From positions 1 to 64,000 of the forward strand of contig JANQBS010000064.1 of NCBI GenBank assembly GCA_033085395.1: a DNA stretch of 64,000 bases, read 5' to 3'. Below the pieces are notes generated by a model. That model saw nothing but the letters and a program-made list of their open reading frames with translations. It was not told where the DNA came from and did not search any database. How positions within the stretch are numbered: the stretch's first letter is position 1; each line of letters begins with the position of its first letter. Origin of the DNA: Xanthoparmelia taractica (lineage: Eukaryota; Ascomycota; Lecanoromycetes; Lecanorales; Parmeliaceae). Below, one piece after another: positions 9,311-21,899 of the stretch. The translations under genes were made by a program, and so were the position numbers.

Positions 9311-10440
9311 ATAATAAAGAAATTCGCTATTTCTTTCGAAGAGAGCTCTATTCTCTTCTTTAATAAGCTAAGTTCGCTCTTATAAATAATTAAATTTATA
9401 ATTAATTAGAAATTATAGAATAGATATAATATTCTTTTTAAAAATAGTATCGTTAATACTTTATCTTTTTAAGTTTAAAAGAACTTAATTCGTTACGATA
9501 GTAATCTATTACGAAAATAGAATTATTATAATTAATAGCGCTTCGAGCGTAATTAATTATTATATAGATCGAGCTTTAGAAAATTAAGAAGTAATTAAAT
9601 ATAACGTAAAGTAATTTAGAGATAGCAATTAAGAATCTATTTAAAATAAAAGACAATTTTTTTTTTCGCGATATACGTTAAAGATTTACGCTAAATTATG
9701 AAATAGTTTATAGAAAAGCTATAGCGTATAATTAGATTAATTTTTTAATTTATAAGTTTAATATAGATCGAGAGTCTAATTAAAGAGAATAAGAATAAAT
9801 ATATTAAAGCTTTTTAATTCGTTATTATATTATTAATAAACGTTAAATATATTTTATAGAAAAATAATAATATCGCGATAAAGCTACGCTTATATCTCTT
9901 AGATTTAGCAAAACGATTTTTTAATAATAATAATAATAATAACTTTTAGAAATAAAAGATCTCTTAAAGCGATAATCGCGTTAAATTATAGAGAAATAAA
10001 TATATCGAGCTTAATAATATCGAGAAACACGATATAAATTATTAATTATTCGACTCGTTAAATTATAGTAACGATAATAATATCTTTAATATTAACTTAT
10101 TTATCTTTTTATCTCGAAGGAAATTAGCGCTAATATCTATATTATTGATATTTATATCTATTACGCTATTATTAGACGTATTTAAGTTTAAATTTCTTAG
10201 ATATCGAGTAGAAACTAAATTACTATTCGATAATCGTGTTAATTCTTAAGCTATACGCTATTATATAAATTATTATGTTAATATTTCGTAAGATACGTCG
10301 CGAATAGTAAAAGATATTAAGGCGATAATAAGATAAGAGATTTAGTATAATATTTAGTTTATATTAGAAAGGAATATAATTAAGTTTAATGTAGATCTAA
10401 AGGATTTCTATTAATTAGCTAAATATCGAGGGCGCTAAGT
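9311..10440 (+). pseudogene. D1 copy of the 3' accessory ORF (ORF3), truncated
   Basis: Matches the D2 candidate ORF3 from F-A-I-S-F-E-E-S onward. Several stop codons stand at the same places as in D2, and one pair shows TAG here against TAA in D2, which fits a CAG ancestor hit independently in the two copies. A one-base length difference near 9450-9475 breaks the frame relative to D2. The 5' part is lost to the A2 insertion. Function unknown; see the D2 entry. Confidence 0.5.
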
Positions 10441-10462
10441 TTTTTTTTATTGCTCGGTAGAT

Positions 10463-10620
10463 TGTTACGGACTGTTAATATCTGTCTAATGCTAGTATCT
10501 GACTAGTATCTATCTCGGTCGTGACTAGTATTTGCCTTGCACGAAGCAAGTAGTATTTAGATAGTAGTTTTCGTTAGAAGAAATTAATTATCTTTTTACT
10601 TAACTTTTAAATGCTTAATA
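10463..10620 (+). repeat. D LTR shared by D1 (3') and D2 (5')
   Basis: 158 bp from TGTTACGGA to TTAATA. The partner at 61372-61479 lacks about 50 bp in its first half, where this copy has repeated CTAGTATCT units. It is followed at 10621 by TATAATAATAACGTC, the RIP form of the primer-site motif, so it acts as a 5' LTR. It is preceded by D 3' internal sequence, so it is also a 3' LTR. Confidence 0.88.
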
Positions 10621-10635
10621 TATAATAATAACGTC
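10621..10635 (+). other. D2 primer-binding site candidate
   Basis: TATAATAATAACGTC directly after the LTR. It equals TATGATAGCAACGCC after G-to-A and C-to-T changes at four positions. The same motif follows the 5' LTRs of families A and C. Confidence 0.65.
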
Positions 10636-10867
10636 TAATTTCGTTCTATTATAGCGAGTATTACGAACTATTTATTAGATATTAGTTCTATACTTAATAA
10701 CTACTCGCTATCTATTATCTATTTAATAATATATATTTTATCTTTTCTTAAATACTTATATTACGTATTTTCAAAAATTAAAAAAGCTCTCGTAATTATC
10801 TTGATAGATATTGACAAATACGCTCTATAAGTTAAGAATATTACTATTTTCCTAATATCGATTATAA

Positions 10868-12646
10868 TAATATTTATTTTATAATTTCAGAAGTTTAATT
10901 AAACGAATTATAAATAAATAAAAAATTATTGAATATTTAGTTCGACGATATCTTAGATAGATAAAGAAATATCGAAGTCGTCGATTAAATATCGATATTA
11001 ATATTCTAAGACATTATTAAGATAAATCGATTCTTCTCGATAAGTCGAAATATTCTTTATTATAAATAATTAAGAAGTCTAGCTTTAGGCGATTAATATT
11101 ATTATTTAAAGAAATCACTCGTTAATTACGTATATTTATACTATTACTCTCTATTAACTATATATTAATTTAATTATTAACTTTAACTTCTTTAAGCACT
11201 TCTCTTATTATGAATTCGTCGTAGCTTTTACTTATTATTATGCTATTTAAATTCGTAAATTATTCTTTACTTTTTAATTTATTATTTACGATATTTAATA
11301 CTTTAATAAAAAAGATTATTTGTTATAATCTTATAGACTTATTAAAGTAGACTAATATAATTAATATCGACGTTATAGAGACTTAGCGAACGGAACTTCG
11401 TTAAATATTTAATACTCTTATAATTAATTCTATTAATTAATCGGGTAAGTAGACTTATAAGATCTTTAAGATTCATCTAATAGCGACGATAACGCTACGT
11501 TATAATAACGATTAAAAGAAGTTAACTTCTTTAATTTATATCTAATCTTATTAATAAATATTAATCTTATAATTAGAGAATATAAAAATATATATTATTA
11601 TAATATATATCTTTTTATAAGATAAGTAAAGAATATAATTCTAACGAAGAGAGAGAAGTCAATCCGCATTAACTTAAATATTTATCTTCGCGATATTACT
11701 CTTATTTAATATATAAAAAAGCTTAATAAGCTTAAGAGACTAGCGCTACAATAAATAAATAAATAATATATCTTAATATTATAGAAACGCTTTAAATCGA
11801 ATTATTCTATCGCTCTTATCTCACTAATAATAAACGCTTTAATATCTTCGATATTCGCTTGAATAAAGAATTATCTAACTATATTTAAATTATAATTAAA
11901 TATATAAAGAATATTAATTTTATCTTTATCTTTTAATAATTAATATAAGCTTAATATAATCTCGATCTATCGTTAAAGCGAGATATTAATTAATCTACGA
12001 AGTAAATTACGCTAAATAGATTTTTTAAAAGAAATTAAAGAAAAAAAGAAGATTTAATAGAAGATCTATCGCAATTAGCGATAATAATCTCGATTCTATA
12101 ACAATAAATCTATTAATAGCTATAACTAATATTAATCTCGCTCTTAATATTTATAATAAAAAGTATTAAACTTTAATTAATAATTATGTTATAATAACTA
12201 TTAATATTAATAATCTTATTATACTCGATTATATTAATATAAATTTTATATTTTTTAAAATTCTTATTTATCGCAAAATACTTATTCTATTTATTAATCT
12301 TAAAACTAATTATAAATTTTATTATCTTAATAATTCTATTTAGAAATAGCAATAGAACTTATAAACGCGTTAGATTCTCTTTAGATATAGCAATAATCTT
12401 AATTCTATCGATAGTTATATCGATCTATCTATAATAATTAAAATAATTAATTATTCTAATCTTATTAAAATAAATATTTAATATATTCTTAATTTATCTA
12501 TTGTAAAGATAACAATAAAAAGAATAAGATAAATACTTTTAAGATTAATAATTAGACTTTAAATAATCTTTTCGAAAACGAGAAGAAGTCGCTCTATTAA
12601 TTAGATAATTATAAATAATTAAATAAGAAATTTCAAGAAAATTATA
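10868..12646 (+). pseudogene. D2 gag, heavily RIP-mutated
   Basis: Plus-strand reading between the leader and the B3 insertion. Around 11640-11900 a helical capsid-like segment is readable (I-R-I-N-L-N-I-Y-L-R-D-I-T-L, K-L-N-K-L-K-R-L-A-L). Around 12000-12160 follows a basic stretch (K-K-L-K-K-K-R-R-F-N-R-R-S-I-A) and an acidic, Asn-rich one. Position and composition suit gag, but no family motif is decisive and the start is not determined. B3 cuts the polyprotein at 12651. Confidence 0.5.
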
Positions 12647-12651
12647 TTAAT

Positions 12652-12795
12652 TATCAAAATATAAGGTAGAATACTTAGTTATATTATTTTAAGTGTGCTA
12701 TGGAAGATAAGTATAATCTAACTAGATGAGATTAGGTGACTTAATGTTTACCAAGCCTTGGCATATCACGTAAGCACGCGATCCAGCTTGTAATA
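12652..12795 (-). repeat. B3 3' LTR
   Basis: 144 bp on the plus strand from TATCAAAAT to TTGTAATA. Includes the conserved CTTGGCATATCACGTAAGC block. Confidence 0.92.
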
Positions 12796-15700
12796 CTTCT
12801 CTTCGCACGCTATCGACCCTCTATTTAAAATACGAGATTCGAAGATTATAGCTTAAACGTCGAATAGCTATCGTGAAACTAATATATTTATATAAGAAGT
12901 AAACGTAGAATAGCAATAGTAGAAAGAACATATACTTATATTCGTCTTATTGTCTTATATAAAAATTTTTACTTTTTATTAAATAATAATTCTTAAAGAT
13001 AAAAATTTCTCGTTTAATAGATACATATTAGATTCTTATCGAATCACGATCGAAAGATATATATGAGGGTGATAAGTGATCTAATTAAAAAATAAATCTT
13101 CGACGTGTATACGATTAATTACAAGGCCCTAAGGGGGTTGTTTAGAATATTAATATTTGATAGTAAGGTGTTGTTGTGATATTTAATATCGAGAACTTTT
13201 GCTTATTGCGCTATAGTTTATAGAATTAAGCGAGGTATCGCTTTTCTAATAGAAGCTCTTCTAGATAGAATTATAATCGACGTTTCAGCCCGATTAGGAA
13301 TCGAAATAACTCGAATTTATTCTAAGACTCCTGATAAGTTTATTAGCTATCTATTTATTCTTCAATACGTACTTAAGAATAATAACATCGACGATAACTT
13401 ATTCTCACATATAGTAATATTAAATATTAATATACTTAATGTGAGTATAAAATTAAGAGTTCTTAGGTAGCGCTATAATATCTTAATTATTATAATAAAT
13501 AATAATCGCTTAAGCGTATTTAATACTAAAATTAAATTAATTTAGAAGTTCTTATAATTAGATTATCTTCTTCGTAATCTAAGTTTAATTAATATATTTA
13601 ACTTCGTAAATTAAAAGAATAATCGTAGATTAATACTTTAAAGATTAATTAATAACTATATTATTTATATTAAAGACGTATCTCGAAGTAAAATATCGAG
13701 GGTTTTAATCTCTCGTTTAGTTCGCGTTTATATAATTAATAAGCGACTTTAGTTTTTTCTAAATATAAGCTATTAATTCTTAATATTATTAAAATATTGA
13801 AAGATTCGTTTAATAGTCTTTTAATAAGATTCTTTAAGATTTAAATTATATTAAGAGATTACTAAGATAACGTATATAATATCGGGTCGAGTGTCTAATA
13901 TAGCGTACATAAGAGATTTAATAGCGAATTAATAGATAAGCTAATTTTTTTTAATAATTATAAAGTTATTATTAATAATATAAAATCTATCGCTAATTAT
14001 AGACGTTAATACTAACGCTAAATTTGATATATTATACTTTTTTCGAGATTTCTCGATATAATTCTTTTACTTAAGATTAAGAATATAATTAACGCGAATA
14101 TTAGTAATTAATATATCGAGATAATATATATATTAATATAAAAATTATCTTAAACTTCTTATTGAGCTTATTTTAAATAATTTAGATATTCTTCTTATTA
14201 AGATTAGCGAGAAGAATATTATTTATATAGCTAGCGATAATAATAATATTATTAATAAATATCGAAAGATTAATAGCGATAAGCTCAAAATTTAATTTTT
14301 TTAAATAAGTAGTTAGAGTATTATATTAAATGTTAAATGATTACTTTAAATTATAAAATATCTTAATAAGCTTATATATTTTATATTCTTAATTTTTAAC
14401 TATAAATTTAATATTTAAAATATATAAATAATCTTCTACAGTTTATCGTATAAGAATACGATTTTTATATTTATTTGTTTAAGTTTTTAATTTAAAACGA
14501 TAATTAATACGAAGATAATTTTATAATTTATAGATTTAATTACCAAGATAAAGATTTCGTTAAAATCGATTTCTTCTTATTATTCGAAATTTTGAATAAT
14601 TTAACGCGCTTTATATTAAATAATCTCTTCTATAGATCTACGCTTAAGTTAATATATCTAGCGATTATTTAAAATATATATATTAATAAGAAGATTTATT
14701 AAGATTTAGATCTTATTAATTAAATAAGATTTAACTTCGTTGTCTATAATAAACTCTTAATATATCTTAATATACGAGTTTAATATTATCTCTTTATATA
14801 TACGAGATTCGTAGAGTTTTAAGAGATTAACTTTATTAAGATATTCTTATACACTCTCTAAATATCGAACGATCTAATAGTTATTATTAAATTTATTTTA
14901 TTTATTAAGCGAATTATTAATTAAAAGATTAATATTAATTACGTTAAGAATAGAGATATGAAGATTATAAAAGAAGTATTATCGCTAATTATCTTAGATA
15001 ATTCTTTTACTAACTTCGGGTCGATCGCTTATATAATAATTAATAAGATTATCTTTATTAATTTAATCTTAATAATACTTAAAAAATTAATAATTTCTTC
15101 TTTAGCGATAATTATAAGTCTTTATTTTTAACGCTTTTTTTAAAACTACGATAAAAAACGAAGATTATTTTTAATTCTCTATTATTCTTCGCTTATAGCG
15201 ATAATTAATAATCTTAAAGTTAGCGACGACTTCGTCGCTAAGTTAAAAAAGATAGATTTAAAAAAATATTATCGATTTATTTAATATTTATAATAATCTT
15301 AACTTTATTATTAAATATAAATAAATAATAGAATTTATCTTTATAGTCTAATAGCTAATTCTTAATAACGCGATTCTAATACTTCTTTTAAGTATAACTT
15401 TAAAAAATAATTTATTAAAATTTAATCTATTTAATAATATAAAGATATAATATATCAAATAAAGACTCGATATATATCTTATAAGAGATAATATCGCGCT
15501 TTATAATCGATTAAATATTTCGTAAAATATTAATAGCTTAAACGAATTTCGATTAATATTTTTATAAAAGATCGTTCTCTTTAAGCATTACATTAATCTT
15601 ACGCTAAATAATAATATCGAGATACTTAGATTTGCTATTTATTTAAGAATTATCGAAAATAATTTCTTTTTAAATAATATCTTCAAATATATAAAAGACT

Positions 15701-18137
15701 TTTATCTTATAATTATCGAATTCTATTTCGCAATTTAATCGTAGATATATATATTAATATTTATCGTATTTTATATTATTAAGAAATATCTTAAAAATTA
15801 TAAGAATATTTTATTAAATTTATTCGATAGAAGATAAAAAATAGAGCGTAAAGTTTTATTATAAAGAAAGATTATTATAAATCGATAATTATTATATAAA
15901 GACTTAAAGAAATCTTAAAGATTATTATAAATTAAATCGATTTCGTGCTTATTAGACTTAATATATTATTTATATAATATCTATTTTATATTAATTATAG
16001 AGTATAGCTTATAGATATCGCTCGATAAAGAGATCGAAAGATTTATTTTAATATATATTTTAGCGAGTTTCTTAAGGTTTTAAACACTCAAATAATCGTA
16101 ATATAAATATTATATTCGCAACGCTTCTAGATTAATATTCGCTTTGAATAGAACTTTTAGGCGTTAAGTTAGACTTAGACTTAATTAAGAACTTATTATA
16201 AATAAATTTTTTTCCATTAATAGCTATTAATATTAAAAGTGTTTTTTCTTAAATATTTAAAACAGAGATAATTTTTTATACGCTTAAAAAAGATTTACTC
16301 GCTATTAATAGAGAGATCGCCTAAAAGGAAAGAGAGAGAATAATTTTATTCTTTTAATTATTTCTTAAAAGTAAGATTATAATTATTATTCGATATTAAT
16401 TATATATCTTAAAGAGTTTATATATATTTAACGTTATTGATCTTATATTTTAGATTAATATTATTAACGAGTTTATATATTAGACGAGACGATTTAAAGA
16501 ACTCGAAAGTAATAAATATCAAGAAACCGTAAGTTAGATATTAAGTATAAATATAATTACGAATCTAAAATAAAGATATAATCGCTATTATAAAAAGAAT
16601 AATAATTTATACTCTATTGAAAGATATAAATATTATAAATTTATAATATCTACTAAATAAGGCTTTAAAGTCGGCGATAAGATCGTAAGCGCTTAAGATA
16701 TACGCGAGGAAATAATAAGCGATCTATAACTAAGTGATCGCTATAGCGACTTTAGCGATAAGAAATTAATTCTTATTCTTATTCTTATCTTTATTCTCTT
16801 TAAACTTATTATTATTATCTACTTAATTATTACGATTATCTCTTTTATTTTAATTATTATCTTCGTATAAATATTTATAATTATACTTAGCGTTAAAACA
16901 AAAATCTCTCTTATAAATAATATAATATTTAATAATATAAATAAATATGCGAAAATAATTTAAAATAGTAATACTTTAAATTTTATACTTTATAATGCTA
17001 GCTTCGAGAAAGACGAGTGCGATAATACTCTAATTTATATAATCGAGAGCGTCGATAACGATAATTAATATCTTATATATTTATAAGTTTAAGATAAAAT
17101 TTATAAGATTAATTATTATATTAAGAAAGCGAGTAATTACGTAATCTAATAAATACTTAATCTTATTCTTCTTATTATAGACGTTATAATTTTAATTATA
17201 ATACTTATAATATAAGTTATATTAAAAGTCTAATTCTTTATAATAATAATATATTTTTTAATTTTTATCGACTTAATTTCTAAATTCTTATAAGATATTA
17301 ATAAACTAATCGATATACGCTTAAGAACTATTTCGTAGATTAATAGAGTAAGAGCTTTTAGTTTAAATTATAAAATTAGAAATATTAAAATTATATGATT
17401 TATATTCTTTTAATTCTTTTTAAACGAAAATAGCGTTTAAAAAAGCTCTTAATTCTATTATAAGAATTATCTTTATAGTAAGTTCTTATTATAATATAGA
17501 TTTTTCGATACGCTCTATTCTAAATCGTAATAGATATTTTACTAATAATAATAATTAATTAATTAAATCTATTTTCAACGTAATATTAAAGATCTAATAT
17601 TTTTTAAAAGTCTTATATCTATCGCTTTTATCTTTAATAATTAAAAGTACTCTTAAGTATCTTAATTTTATTAAATATATTTAAATTAATTAAGAGTTTA
17701 ATTTCTTTAATAATAATATTTAAACTTTAAAGCTTAATAAAGAAGTAAATAAAATAGATAATATTAATAATATAGAGCGTGCTAGAAAATTAAAAAGCTC
17801 TTCTCTTTTGAAAATAGACTTTAATAATAACTTAGGAATTAATTATTTAGAGATAGAAATCAAATTAACGTGTGCGATGGAAAAATAATCGTAGTCGCTA
17901 TCGAAGAGATTTAAGATAATAATAAGAATTTATAGCGTATACGAGAAATCTCGCTAAGCTCTAAGATTAACTTAATATAATTTAAATCGTTATTAACGAA
18001 GTTCTCTTATATAATAATCTAAGAAATATACTTAAATTAAGATTTTCTTTAAGAACCTAGAGAAAGAAAGAAAAAATTAATATATAAGCGATATTCTTTC
18101 GAGAAGATATCTATCTTTATAATTAAATACGAGTTCG
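12796..18137 (-). pseudogene. B3 copia pol: RNase H, RT and integrase, 3' part
   Basis: Minus-strand copia polyprotein downstream of the A4 insertion. The RT box reads S-Y-I-N-N-I at 14215-14232 (from Y-V-D-D-I). The reading then runs on through a K-D-L-G-type segment to K-N-Y-I-E-K-S-R-K-K-Y-N-I-S-N near 14035-14080, diagnostic of Ty1/copia RT (expected Q-K-x-Y-I-E-K-I-L). RNase H follows toward 13000, integrase lies at about 15300-16500, and gag-side sequence lies toward 18137. Stops are dense. Non-functional. Confidence 0.8.
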
Positions 18138-18142
18138 AATAT

Positions 18143-18299
18143 TGTCACGCAAACGCACTTGCCAAGCCAATCAAGAAATCGACTAAGGCAAGTGCTTGGC
18201 TAAGGCGAGTGCTTGGCTGGCTAACTTAGATAGATTTTTCCAACTTAGAAAAAAACAAGACTTACACATTCAACTAACTATACTCCCTTTGCTATTATA
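18143..18299 (+). repeat. A4 5' LTR
   Basis: 157 bp, TGTCACGCAAACGCACTTGC to GCTATTATA. It contains a near-perfect repeat, AAGGCAAGTGCTTGGCT then AAGGCGAGTGCTTGGCT, that is absent from the A1, A2 and A3 LTRs. Confidence 0.95.
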
Positions 18300-18300
18300 G

Positions 18301-18315
18301 TATAATAGCAACGCT
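18301..18315 (+). other. A4 primer-binding site candidate
   Basis: TATAATAGCAACGCT, one base after the 5' LTR. It matches the shared A/C/D motif TATGATAGCAACGCC with two transitions. Confidence 0.7.
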
Positions 18316-18799
18316 CAAATAGCTATTATTAGCTATTTCAGGAGATTCTTCATTATTACTTAATTAATACTTATTATATTCGTTCAAATAATCCTTCTCC
18401 GCGAAGAACTATATTCTATCTAATAAGATCCGTATATAAAATTATCGAAATTCTTACCCGAACGATCGGAATCTCACTAAGTTCGTCAAAAAACTCATCA
18501 AACTCATCACCCTCACACTCACTGTTATTATTATCATCGCTATAGCTCACTTATTATTACTACATTACTATATTGCTACTATTATAAATAGTATTACTGT
18601 CGTTTCAAGCACGTTGCCGCTCCTTTTAAACTATTTATCTTATTATCTTTACTATATTTAAGAAAAAAAAAAGAAAAAAACTATACTATTTAATTACATA
18701 ATAAGAGAGAACTTTAATTCCTATAATATATATCTTTATATTAATAGAAAATCTTTCTTATTAATATAATACTATCTCTTCGTTATTAAGAAGATTACT

Positions 18800-20450
18800 A
18801 TTATTCTAGCTTCGTTAGCTTTAAATTCTATCTCTTAAGATATTATTATTTTAATCTTTTAAATAAACGAGTTTCTATACTTCGATTACGCTTTTATTAA
18901 TCTTATTATCGATAATATTAAATAGTTTATATCGATATTATTAGAGTTAATTTTAGGCCTTTAGAGATCGTAAAAAAATAACTTTATTAATTTGTAACGT
19001 ACGTGTAAGAGCTTATTCTATATCTATTAATATATTAAATTAATCTATTAATTAAGTACTTAATCGCTCGATTTTTAAGATTACTCTAATTAGATTTAAG
19101 ATTAATATTTAATTATTAAAAAAATTAAGAGAATCTTCTTCTATTAACGATATATCTTATTCTTTATCTTTAAGAAATTTTATTACTAATAATTCTTTTA
19201 TTAGAAATTCTTTCGTTATTAATTTTAATTTTAATATAATTAAAAATAACGATATTAATTAATAGAATATTAGCTTCTTATAATAATAATAAATGACTTT
19301 ATAAGATCTTTTACATACCGTATTTAGATCGTCTAATAAGCGAGAATCGTTAGAATAGAATAGCATTAATACTATAATAAAAACTATATTAGCTAGTAGA
19401 TAAAATACTAATAATATAGGATTTTTTATTCGATATATAAAAATAAATTAATAGCTTTCGATACTTCTTTAATAAAATATATATTAAAAGAGACTTATTT
19501 TTAAGATATATATTTTTTTCTAGAGTATACCTATAACGTAGCTAGTATTAAGAATAATGAGCTCATTCGTATAAATCTCTAAACTTATTTTAAGAGATCT
19601 ATTTTAAAGTAATAATTAAGTAAGCTTTTAATAATAATAAGTGTCTTATAAAGCTCAAAAATAGACTAAATAAGTAAGAGAGAATATTAATTAAACGATT
19701 TAAAGTATTTATTAATATAATAATTAATTTATTATTAAAGAAGAGATATATTTTAAGAGATATTATTAGTAAGAGAAAGTCTCGAGAGTACGCGTAAAAG
19801 ATCTTATATATTTTAAAAGATATTAATTTAATTAGCGTTAAAAATTAGTTTAATATAATTTATAATATTTTAAATATTAAATTAAAACGTAATTTAAAAA
19901 GATTAAAGAATTAAATTATCTTATATAATCTTCTTAAAAAAATAGATAATCTTAAATATAATTAATAAATCTACGTAAATAGATATAATTCGAGAATATA
20001 TAAATTTTCTTCTTCTTCGAGAAATATCTTTACGAGATCTTTTTAAAATTACTTTTTTTAAAATCGAAGTGATAATAATAGAGATATTTCTAATTAATAT
20101 TAATCTCGTTTATAATAATAATTTTCTTAATAAGATATAGATTCTAATAATTAATATTAGCGATTTTATTTTTTATAATCTCTTTATTAAATTTATAATT
20201 AATATAAAAATTAAAACGCTTAATTAACTTAATTATTTTCTTATTAGTTTAATAATTAAAATACTTACTTAAATTCGTAATAAAATACTTAACAATTATC
20301 TCGTTAGTCTCTATAAATCGTTATTTTAAATATATTAAATTTAATCTCGAATCGATCTTTATTTAATAATTAATAATAATAGTTTTCTTTAAGATTAATT
20401 TAAGATTTTTAATAAAATTAAAGTAATTAGAGATTTTAATTTAATGCTAT
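18800..20450 (+). pseudogene. A4 leader and gag, heavily mutated
   Basis: Reverse complement of the A1 gag region (A1 7330-5900), recognised by nucleotide similarity. The tracts around 18950-19100 and 19400-19700 align with A1 7140-7260 and 6240-6700. There are many more stops than in A1. The leader 18316-18800 has no gene. Confidence 0.7.
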
Positions 20451-20699
20451 AAATCGTTTAAAAGTAACTATTTATTAGATCTTTATTATTAACGAAAATA
20501 TTAAATTAGAATATAACGAATAAGCTTAAAATTTAAATCATTAGAAAGAAAATATTAATATCGAATACTCTTATTTTATAGACGAAGATTAATAAGAGAA
20601 TAAGATATATTATGCTAATTCTAAATATAATCCTAAGCTTTCTATATAGCTAAATAATAATTAATTTGCTAGCTTTATAAAAATTAAAACCTATTATCA

Positions 20700-21670
20700 G
20701 AACTATTAAAAATTCTTCTTATTCAAGATTAAATTGTATAAGTATTTACGTGTTAACTATTTTAAAAAGTACGTTTATACTAACGAAGTAATGCTTATAA
20801 AGTCTTCTAACTTCGCTAATAAGTAACTTATAAAGTTTTCTAATTTTATTATTAAGCAACTTATAAATTCTTCTAATTTCGCTAATAAGCAATTAAAAAT
20901 TATTAAGTTTATCGCTTTTAATTAGAATTTAGAAAATAATTTTACTTTTCGAAGTTAAACTTACGTTATAATTAAAGTTAATCTCGATTCTACTAATTAA
21001 GAGAATAAAGTTTATATTAATATCGAATATAATATAAGTTTAATAGATAGATTATGATATTCTTAATAGTGTTCGAATATAGCTATTTTCAAAATAGTAA
21101 CATTTTTGCGAGTACGTGGAATTGATGCATCTAAGTACGAGACTTCCAAGTATATTACGTAAGATATCTATCTTCCTAGAATTAATGATTAAAATCGAAA
21201 AGTGCTTACATATCAACGTAGGAAATTATATATTATTAATAACTTACGTATTAAAATACTTATTAGAAATAATATTATTAAGTTTAAAGAAATTATTATT
21301 AATGTAATTAATAAGAAAGTAAGAATTAATAGTTGTAGTATTATAATTAATATTACTACTCGATCTCGAGGCGAGTTTATTCCAAGAAAGGTCTATATTA
21401 AATTATCTATTTTCGTGCCTTCGCATAGCGAAATAATTCTATTAATTAAGGAAATTAATTTATCTAACGATTATAATATCTTATTTGAGTTAGTAATATA
21501 GACGAATCTGATTAATTATATAATAACCCAAACTCTAATTCGAAATAAGTCTAATATATCTATTTAAATTTCAAAGAAATTAAGTCTTAAAAATATTCTC
21601 GAAATAAACTACGAAAATTGCTTTTAAATTAATATCGAATCTAAATTTATTTTAATAAAAATAGTTATAA
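20700..21670 (+). pseudogene. A4 protease region
   Basis: Matches the A1 protease on the opposite strand. Readable pieces are R-E/K-L-Y-I-I-N-N-L-R-I-K-I-L-I near 21220-21260, I-N-V-I-N-K-K-V-R-I-N-S near 21290-21330, and T-R-S-R-G-E-F-I near 21360-21385. The open stretch 21202-21501 is this frame. A second short open stretch, 21116-21307, is an overlapping shadow. Confidence 0.78.
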
Positions 21671-21899
21671 ATTTAAGTATAGATTTAAGCTTAAATTAAT
21701 TAACTCTTTTATTAACTAAAGAAAATAAGCTATTAAATAGAGTTTTAATTTTTAAGAATATATAGACTAGGATTACATTAATCGATCTAGTTAACGAATT
21801 CTTATAGATTTAATAAGATATCGACTTTATTAAAGTATTAGAAGAGAAATAAATAAAGCTTTTATTAAGAAATATTTAATAAATTAAGATTAATAAAAA

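Larger units (their letters stand above)
9311..10620 (+). mobile_element. 3' end of gypsy element D1, sharing its LTR with D2
   Basis: 9311-10462 matches the last 1.1 kb of D2 (about 60245-61371) in the same orientation, and both run straight into a D-type LTR. D1 is cut on the left by A2. Its 3' LTR (10463-10620) is followed directly by the primer-site motif of D2. The LTR is therefore shared: it closes D1 and opens D2. Confidence 0.85.

Noticed and set aside
10463..10620. Treating the left D LTR as a solo LTR.
   Set aside because: It is preceded by D 3' sequence and followed by the primer-site motif and gag-like sequence, so it joins two internal regions.
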